Assembly (NCBI GenBank): GCA_032622095.1
Contig: CP136066.1
Span: forward strand, 194,610,816 to 194,674,815
Origin: Siphonodentalium dalli
Taxonomy: Eukaryota; Mollusca; Scaphopoda; Gadilida; Siphonodentaliidae
Direction of reading: 5' to 3'
DNA: 64,000 nucleotides
Every line of letters starts with the position of its first letter. Position 1 is the stretch's first letter. Positions 56,456 to 64,000 of this stretch are shown here, in pieces. The notes below the pieces were generated by a model that saw nothing but the letters and a program-made list of their open reading frames with translations, made no database searches and was not told the DNA's origin. The position numbers were made by a program, and so were the translations under genes.

Positions 56456-59400
56456 AGTGGTGATAACCAGATTATCTTACAATTCAGGCACAAGGTCGTT
56501 TATTTTGAGAATTATGACGTTGTGTGGATAACGCAACGCACATTTGATGCCTTGGCGCGTCACAATCCAAACTGACTTCATCAATGATCCGAATAATCAC
56601 ACACGCTAAATCAAAACTATACTTTTTTTGTGAACTGCATGCAACCGACTTTTATTTAGTATTTTAGACATTGTCATCGCAAAAGACTCAATGGATATTA
56701 TACTAGATGTTTTAGTTCGATATTGTGACAAAACTAGGACTCATTGCTACCAATTGGCCGGTTAATCATATTTGTTCTATAAACGAAGCGAGTCTCCCCA
56801 CAGCTCGCTCGCAGCCGCTGTTGCCATCCATGATACGCCTTGTTGCCATGCAGTGTACGGGATCGGATACCGTCTAGGCGTTTCGCGTGTATTTGAGGAA
56901 ATATAGCAAAATTGTAAGATAAGATACATTATAACTATAAGTGCATGTATTTTGAAACGAGAGCGTATGGGCAGCGGAGGTAGAGGTATAGCGTACGGGG
57001 GGGGGGGGGGAATCCATTCATTACGCTGGGCTACAATGGGTAATAAAATTTGAATGGGCAATGAGTGGAATGATCGAGCGTAAATACGCTGGGCTACGTT
57101 CGCTACACCTATGACCAAAGTGCTGTAACTACGAGCGTATTGTAATGTTACGTCACTTTCTCGCGATGATCGGTTGTCAACTGAGAAAGCACATGGAGGA
57201 TATCTATGTGATGGATCAAGTGAATTATATATTTTTTAATTTGTCATGATTATATACTATATAATTTAGAAATAAATAATTCAGTTAGATGACAGATAAA
57301 ATTATTTATCCAAAGTTTCAGATACTTAGTGTCAAAGTTGTTAAATTGTGTATAGTTTCTTGTTCTATAAAAGCCAAAATTCTCGTTAGTTTCATTGCGA
57401 ATATCATATATTTTTGCTTATTTGCCTAAGTCTTTAGTCTGTTCGACACGCCCAATGTGTTTTGTTTTCATATTTCCTCAATACAAAATATGATTTATCT
57501 ACAGTTGTAACTATGCTATTTTCAAATTACTCAGTTCACCAAAATTCATTCCGTTCATGTTTGCCCAGGGTAAATTCCACATTCCACACTAGCGTAATGA
57601 ATTAAATCAGCCCTAGGTATCGGAGACTGCGGAGTGCATAACGCGCCTTTACGTGTTTGCAATTTGAGTATGTGGCGATGCGTATAGTTAGCCAGGGTCG
57701 ATGTGACATAGGAGGGCAATGGTCTATTATCCGACCGCCATAACTGCACAATGAACATTGGTGCAACTCGATTGACAATTTACATAAGAGGCAAAATCAT
57801 TGATTATCCCCAGTTTGATACGGGTTTCACTTACGCATGCACTGTGGACTCGTTCTCTTTCACAATAAGGTTTAACCAAACCACTTCAATATGGACTCCG
57901 AGAACAAGTTGGATAAATTTAAAAATAGAAAATAAATGGTACAAACTTCACAGGAGTGGTTAAAACAACTATAAATCCCTTGTATACAGTAAATAACACT
58001 TTACATGTGACAATATTGGAAACGTGATACTTTGTTCACAAATTGAAGTCCGAATTTGTGCGGACGCACAGGTTGTGTAGTTGAGCAATTTCCATCAATA
58101 AAAGTAAACCCTGATTTGGGAGATCTCTGTCAAGAATGTGTTGTCGAGAAACCCAATCATTATGCCACAGAACATGACTTCATTCTGATGTTTTTGAAGT
58201 GAGTGTTTGAAATTTGAAATATCACAACCATTTATCACACAGCTGTTTGACTACCATTGTATTCAGTTTATTTCTGCCTGTGGCCATTGATTGAACAATC
58301 TCCTGATTAGTCCTGAATGAGACGTTGACCAGGTTCGCTATGTTAAATTGTATGCTTGGGTAGGTGAGTGAAAATGGCCCACTGTATAAATAAGACACTA
58401 AATTGTGTGCCAAACAGCTATTTTCTTTCTGTTGAAGTCGAGTCACAACTCATACCCTCACTGCTGGAAAATTGAAATGAACTACGGCTTTGTACTATAC
58501 ATGGAGTTCTCCTTAATCAAAATATGTTCTTTTATGGAAATGATCTGACTGGTATGTATGTACCTGCTCAGAAATTCAGATTTCGGTTGGTAAGTAAGTG
58601 CCACATATCTTTAAAATCTGCTTCCAGTATAGTGTTGTTTAATACATATGATATGATTGCTAGTTGTTTTCTGTGAATTTTGTGACATTTTTGTTACTTG
58701 TGAGTCAGTTCATGACGTTCTAGCGAAAATAGCATATATTGGTACTGAGCGGTGATCTGGCTATATCGCACAAATTTGAGAAGGCAATCTTGGGCTGCTT
58801 CCGTGTTCGTCATAATTGGTACAAGTTCAGTTCAGTCGTGTTTACAGCCCCATTTCTTGGAATATATAAGGTGGGTAAATACAAACGGTATAATTGATTC
58901 GTAGAGCGCAGTGGATGGGGCGATATCAGTACAGCACACCACACGATGTCCAGACTTGTCGGCGAACATTATGAATAATTAACTTTCATTTCCCGTATAT
59001 AAAATGCGACATATGGGTACACTATACAATTATTGCCTCAGTGGATTAACGCCAATAGTTTAGTACGAATGATTATGAACGCCTACCGTTTCTTCAGTTC
59101 AAGAACCGGTGGTATTCAGGCTACAACATTAATATTCAAACGATCTCCTGCTAAGCGTAAGCATCATACGAGTACACTCGAACTGTTTCAATCTTGGGAT
59201 AATTGTTTTGGCTCGTCGGAAAATCGAAAATATGTCTTTGCTTCCTGTTATAACAAAACTTTACTAAGAATGTGTTGTGGTTATTTTCAATCCAATGGAC
59301 CATGAACTATAATATAGTTTGAAGGACTTTGATTTTTGATTGAGAACATTTCTGAACGTGCTTTGGATGAATATTAAATCAGACGTATATTTTGTTCACT

Positions 59401-61588
59401 GCCGACTAATCACAACCAAAGTTCCATAATGCCGCGAACAGATCACATGTTCATGTACTGAAACTTCGAATACATGTACAATGTGAATTATTGTTCAAAA
59501 TGACGAAAATATTGGCGATTTCGTTTCAAAACTGACATAAAATTGCCAAAAATTGTAACCTTGGTGAGAATAAGATAAAAACAATAACCACATAGTTTTT
59601 GTTTGAGATGTGTGTTATCTCAGCTCGTTAGAAGTATTTCTAACTCGTCGAAACCACACATCTGGTTTTTCACAAAGAACTGAAATATAGAACCAAATTA
59701 AGTACACAACAGGCATTCGGGTTCCATATGGAACCAAACTTGTTTCTAAATTTTGTCGAGGTGGGAACCAATCTGAGCTGCTTTCTCCCTTGCTCTCATT
59801 CGCCTGATAAAGACATACAGTGGAACAAAATAGTTCTTTGGGTTCCCCATTTAGCTCACGAAATACCTTCTCTGAAGCAATTATATGTGCTTGTGTAAAC
59901 AAAGTGCTGTGACACTATACAACAAGTATAAGCACGTTTGGTGTGTCATTGTTTGTGAGTTCTGCTGTTTAAAATTTATATCACACGATGTTGGTTCGCA
60001 GAATAGAACCAGAAGACGTTCATATGACTGAAAGAACTATCAAGTTACATGCATATTTATAAAGTTATTGTTCCAAGCTTTGTTTCTCCTATTTGTAATA
60101 CATGTATGAGCAATAAAGTTAACCCCGCCATAAATTCAATGGTTAAAGTCTAAATATTAAAGGAAACAGTCTAGTAATGTATGGATTCGTATTTCCAGAG
60201 AATACTGTTTGATCTATTCTTCACCAACTAATCTTGACGAAAAAGGCGTGAAATGATTGTAAAATTTTAGACTAGGACATCTAAGTTTGGTCGTGTTCGG
60301 CGGCTTCTTACGATTTGATTCCAGATGGGTTGAAAAGTATTTATGATGCTTCACAGTGAAATAGAACTAAACGACCGGAACATAAACGGCGTATCAATTG
60401 ATTGTCCCAGCAGGGAGCAAACACGATTTTGTATTTAGTTTTCATACTTACCTTCTTATCGTTTCTACCGGCGAATCACCTTCGTAGCGTTGCTACCGGC
60501 GAATCACGATCACGTGATCTATAACTAAAATAATGCGAAATGAAGCCATCGGTCTATTTCAGGGCGTGTGAAATGTTATACTAATCGTAGTAATGTTATT
60601 TAAAGTGGAAGTGATAATGGAACTTTATTCTCTGTGTTATTTATATTAAACTTGCATATTAAAACCACTTGGTGGTTTGCTCCCCAAGATACAAAATAGT
60701 ATTCGCTTTTGAATTTGTCCCGATATCGAAATAGATCGATAAATATTCGAACTACCTTCTACGAGCATTATATGTCACAGAAAGACGCAACATCAGGCGA
60801 AAAAATGTGAACACGATGTATGGGTCCCAAAAAACAAAACAAAAACAGACATTTGCACGACATGGAACAAAGAAGAGCGTTTATTGTTAGTCTATTCATA
60901 TGATATGGTAGAAACAAAGAACATTTCTTTCAGTTCTGTGCGAAAACTTGGAAAATGGCTGTGACCATAGAATGTATATTTCAGAGCACACGAAGAGAGT
61001 ACATTATATCAATATTTAGTGTATTTGTCAGCCTATGTTATACCGCCTTCCAAGATACGAATACATAACTTGGCAGCTCGAATGAGCCATGTCCACCTAA
61101 GCCACTTTTGGCGAACATTAATGGGGAGGTGAATTGGGACTGTTTTGTTATGCAGACAAACGGAAACCTACGGTCTATGACTGAATTCCATCATTCGTGG
61201 ACACGAGGAAATAGCGGTAAAACGGTATTTGCTAGAATTGTACCCACAATTGAGAGCATTTTCATATAATATGTAGTATCGTATATGTGGTAAATAGAAA
61301 CTGGCAGACCACCATTATCGACAGATAAACGTTCATACTTAAGTGTCTTATTTGAAATCGATGGCCAGAAGGCGGTGTTTGTCTTGAGTCTGCGCACATC
61401 GACAATCTACTCCGTGCCATACCGTCGTTTCTCTGTTGGCACTAAGTCTCGTTCGTGTTATGTCAGATCAGGTGTGAAACATGACATGGTCTCTGGAGGG
61501 TTGAACGCTTTTGAATTTGACTAAGCTTGATTTGTAGTTCCGTTGTTAATCCGATATTCGCTCAAATTCAGCGTTTCATATAAACATT
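56456..61588. other. No gene seen
   Basis: About 5 kb of AT-rich sequence with a G tract near 57000, probable intergenic or intronic DNA. Short frames (for example 59033-59305 plus and 59615-59902 minus) have no recognised family or signal. A direct repeat of TACCGGCGAATCAC occurs at about 60467 and 60497. Confidence 0.35.
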
Positions 61589-61883
61589 ATGGCTGACCGT
61601 ATAAATAACTTGCACAACGCCACTGTGTTGTTTCTGGGCTGTTATATGTTGGTTTGCTGTTCGATGGCATTGGCGGTCATCGAAAAACGTTTCACTGCAA
61701 TAGAGACTAACGTGATTTCTGACGTAACTCAGAGAGTGAGTCGCTCAGAAATTGCGTGTGCCAGCGCATGCTCAACAACACAAAGTTGCCAAGCGTTTTC
61801 ATTCAATGGAGGGAGCGAACTGTGTTACATGAGCCCGACCAGCTTCAGCGGATCACAATCGGGCGCCACGGTGTTCACTGCAG
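61589..61883 (+). CDS. First exon of a secreted PAN/Apple-domain-like protein
   Basis: From ATG 61589 the frame gives a short polar start, then a hydrophobic stretch around residues 11-29 (VLFLGCYMLVCCSMALAV), a likely signal peptide. The following about 65 residues have the PAN/Apple cysteine pattern: IACASACSTTQSC, then AFSFN and ELCYM. CTGCAG followed by GTAAAT at 61884 is a good splice donor, so the exon codes for about 98 residues and the rest lies beyond the intron. PAN domains bind proteins or carbohydrates outside cells. No second exon is recognised before the window end. Confidence 0.6.
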
Positions 61884-63590
61884 GTAAATATTTATATAAC
61901 ACATTAAACTTTGTACTTTGCATTTCTAACATTGGTTCAACTAGTCAACAGAACATAATTCAATCCAGCATTGAACTTGTTCAACCCGTGCATAATCATT
62001 TGTGAATGCACACCGAAGGGCATTACTTTCATTGTTCCATTGATATGGTACCAATAAAATATGTACCTCCGTTAAACCATGGTAAAAAGTGATTTACCTG
62101 GTCACGCCTGCCTATTTACCATATTAAATAATATCCGACCAGGTTAGACCCTGGTGAAAAATAATTACATCAGGGATGTAATCTCTATCTGACACATATT
62201 TACCCGGGTGTCTTCGCGGTCTCACCGATATTTACCATGGTGTTTCATTGGTGAAATTTAGTTACCCAGGTAATTTCAGATCAAACTCCTTTAGCAGCCC
62301 TACCACTGAACCGAATATATTGTGAATGGAAAATACTATTATGTGTCTATACACAATAGTAAACACTTGCAAATGTATATGTAAGACAAAGTTAAATATG
62401 TGTAGGCACCATTTAATTGTGTTGTGAATTTAATGTCACTCTTAGTGGTAAAAAAATATCAACTTGACCACACACACCTCTATATCGTGTATATATTTTT
62501 ATGTTCTTCGGAATCTACAGCCTATGTATAGGGACAAGATGGGAACTCGGAGGATGAGCTTGTTCATTGACAACAAACACTGTAGTTCAGATTCAATTGG
62601 GCTGTTTATTATTATAAACATAAACAACCAATAATAACTTAAACAAAATAAATTGTCAAGAAGGTGGTGGCCAATAACCGCCTTCCCACCTGTTAATATA
62701 TAACAATGTTCCATAAACATACCTAGCATCATAAACTAGTTATTGCCTTAGTAATAGTGGTAACATATATGTAGCCATAATAACAGTTTTGGAATTTCAA
62801 GAGACGGATAAGTGATAGATGAAACATAAATCTCAAGCTGCTAACATAATATTGGGGTGGGAGGGTGAGAAAATGAATTCTGATATAAAAGGAATTACGG
62901 GAATTATGTTTGGACAAAATAAATATTGATTCAATTCCCGATAGATGGAAGACAGAGAGACTGCGCATGACCGTATATAATATGTACATCCTGTTGTTAA
63001 AGGGGTACCGCGGTCCATGCACCCGGAGTCCCGGACCTATTTAATTTAGTACGCTCCCTAGAAAATAAAATTGATTATTTCATAATCAAGGTTCTTAAAT
63101 ATCATATGTTGTGCCAAGGGTAAATATTCAGAAATTCAAAAACAAATTAATTTAATTAATGTTCGTCCGCCCAACCATACTATATTTCCTTCCATTACCG
63201 GAACCATCACTATTTGTTTTTAGTCATTAATGTGGTTTCGCAACTCACGGATAGAGTTTAACTAAACACATCAAAAAAGAATGTCCCCCCTAATATAATG
63301 TGTATTATTTTCGGAGATATTGTTGGATTTCGGTTAAACTTTCCACAAATAGCACGAGTTGATTGGATGAGGGGTGCTTTTCAAAAATGGCAAACACACA
63401 GGTAGAGTGATATCGGCCACAGTATTGTTTCCTTGATTACACATTGTGTACTGCCTGTAGTTTTTGTCAGAGTCCCCCTGCATGCTTTAGAGCATAACTT
63501 TGCCGAATGGGAACAGTATGTACATGTACCCGGTCCATAACCATTCCCTTCAGTCATTCCATACCCCTTTAGCTGGGAAGGTTGAAATCA
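61884..63590. other. Probable intron, no further exon recognised
   Basis: This follows the splice donor at 61884. It has several imperfect repeats of TTTACC(A/C)(T/G)GGT-like phrases between 62040 and 62275, and no coding signal. Confidence 0.35.
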
Positions 63591-63597
63591 ACCAGTG

Positions 63598-63995
63598 ATA
63601 GGTCGAATACCAACCCAAAACAGAGGCATAGCTATTGGCCTTTTAGAGATGAATTTATCCATAAAGCATGTTGCCCACCGCATGGGGTAATGCCAAAAAC
63701 CATACGGAATTTAAGACAGCGAAACCAGCAGATTGGCAATATTGCAGATCGATCGCCCCATAACTGGAAGACTGATGGTTACAACCGCTAGACAAGATAG
63801 TTATTTAATAAACGCTACATTGCGTATGATGACGTCCAGGAGTGGTATATATCAGCACCACGCATAAGACTAACCTCGTCCCGGTTAATGGGAATCTGAA
63901 TGTAGGAGCCCAGAACATTTATGGGACCAACTGAAGAGAGCTGTTTATTACCGTGTCAATGACCACACCATGCTCGGTGACATGCACTGTCTGTT
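63598..63995 (+). pseudogene. Tc1-like transposase, decayed N-terminal part
   Basis: The helix-turn-helix region is spread over three frames. GRIPTQNRGIAIGLLEMNLS up to HRMG (63598 on) is followed by VMPKTIRNLRQRN and GNIADRSP in a second frame. A third frame from 63790 has RQDSYLINATLRMMTSRSG, matching the RQDRYL--LR-R segment of Tc1 transposases. A weak (R)P-F-GP segment follows near 63910-63935. Frameshifts and stops make it inactive. It may lie in the intron of the PAN gene and run past the window end. Confidence 0.75.
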
Positions 63996-64000
63996 GCAGG

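Overview
The window is eukaryotic, AT-rich and almost free of host genes. Its content suggests a marine invertebrate, most likely a lophotrochozoan such as a mollusc, though the sequence does not prove the phylum. The evidence is a Penelope-like retroelement with an SGNH-type first ORF, many non-autonomous Helitrons, hAT-like MITEs, EnSpm/CACTA and Tc1 relics, long satellite arrays and one secreted PAN/Apple-type exon. Only two host coding features are well supported. One is an intronless 113-codon ParB-like gene on the minus strand (12281-12622). The other is the first exon of a secreted PAN-domain protein (61589-61883).

Layout. 1-6158: a tandem duplication of about 2.1 kb (604-3247 and 3248-6158), whose two copies differ by one transposon each. 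6159-7796: fold-back elements, including a MITE built of palindromes. 9040-11260: a satellite with a period near 380 bp. 12189-12904: the ParB-like gene with a TATA box and a run of IRF/ISRE-type sites upstream. 15985-23835: a satellite with a period near 174 bp, interrupted in phase by a 4.9-kb insertion that carries the Penelope-like element (intact RT/GIY-YIG ORF at 19501-21858). 26350-32054: a segmental duplication; one copy carries a head-to-tail pair of Helitrons and the other keeps the empty site. 32061-34188: a 25-bp minisatellite with higher-order structure. 36067-39417: an EnSpm/CACTA relic and its subterminal-type repeats, interrupted by a 1.5-kb insertion ending in a 170-bp palindrome. 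42915-55937: about 13 kb of tandem non-autonomous Helitrons of three related families, with an inverted block in the middle. 55938-64000: mostly unannotated, with the PAN exon and a decayed Tc1 transposase at the end.

Most interesting points: (1) the ParB-like gene has what looks like a complete interferon-type promoter (tandem ISRE, TATA box, short 5' UTR, poly(A) signal). (2) One Helitron segment (51189-51560) carries about 40 A-to-G changes against about one T-to-C compared with its relatives, the mark of strand-specific adenine deamination. (3) The Helitrons abut with CTAG joined directly to TC, as expected for rolling-circle concatemers, and an empty A|T target is present in the same window. 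All boundaries and counts were read by eye and are approximate where stated.
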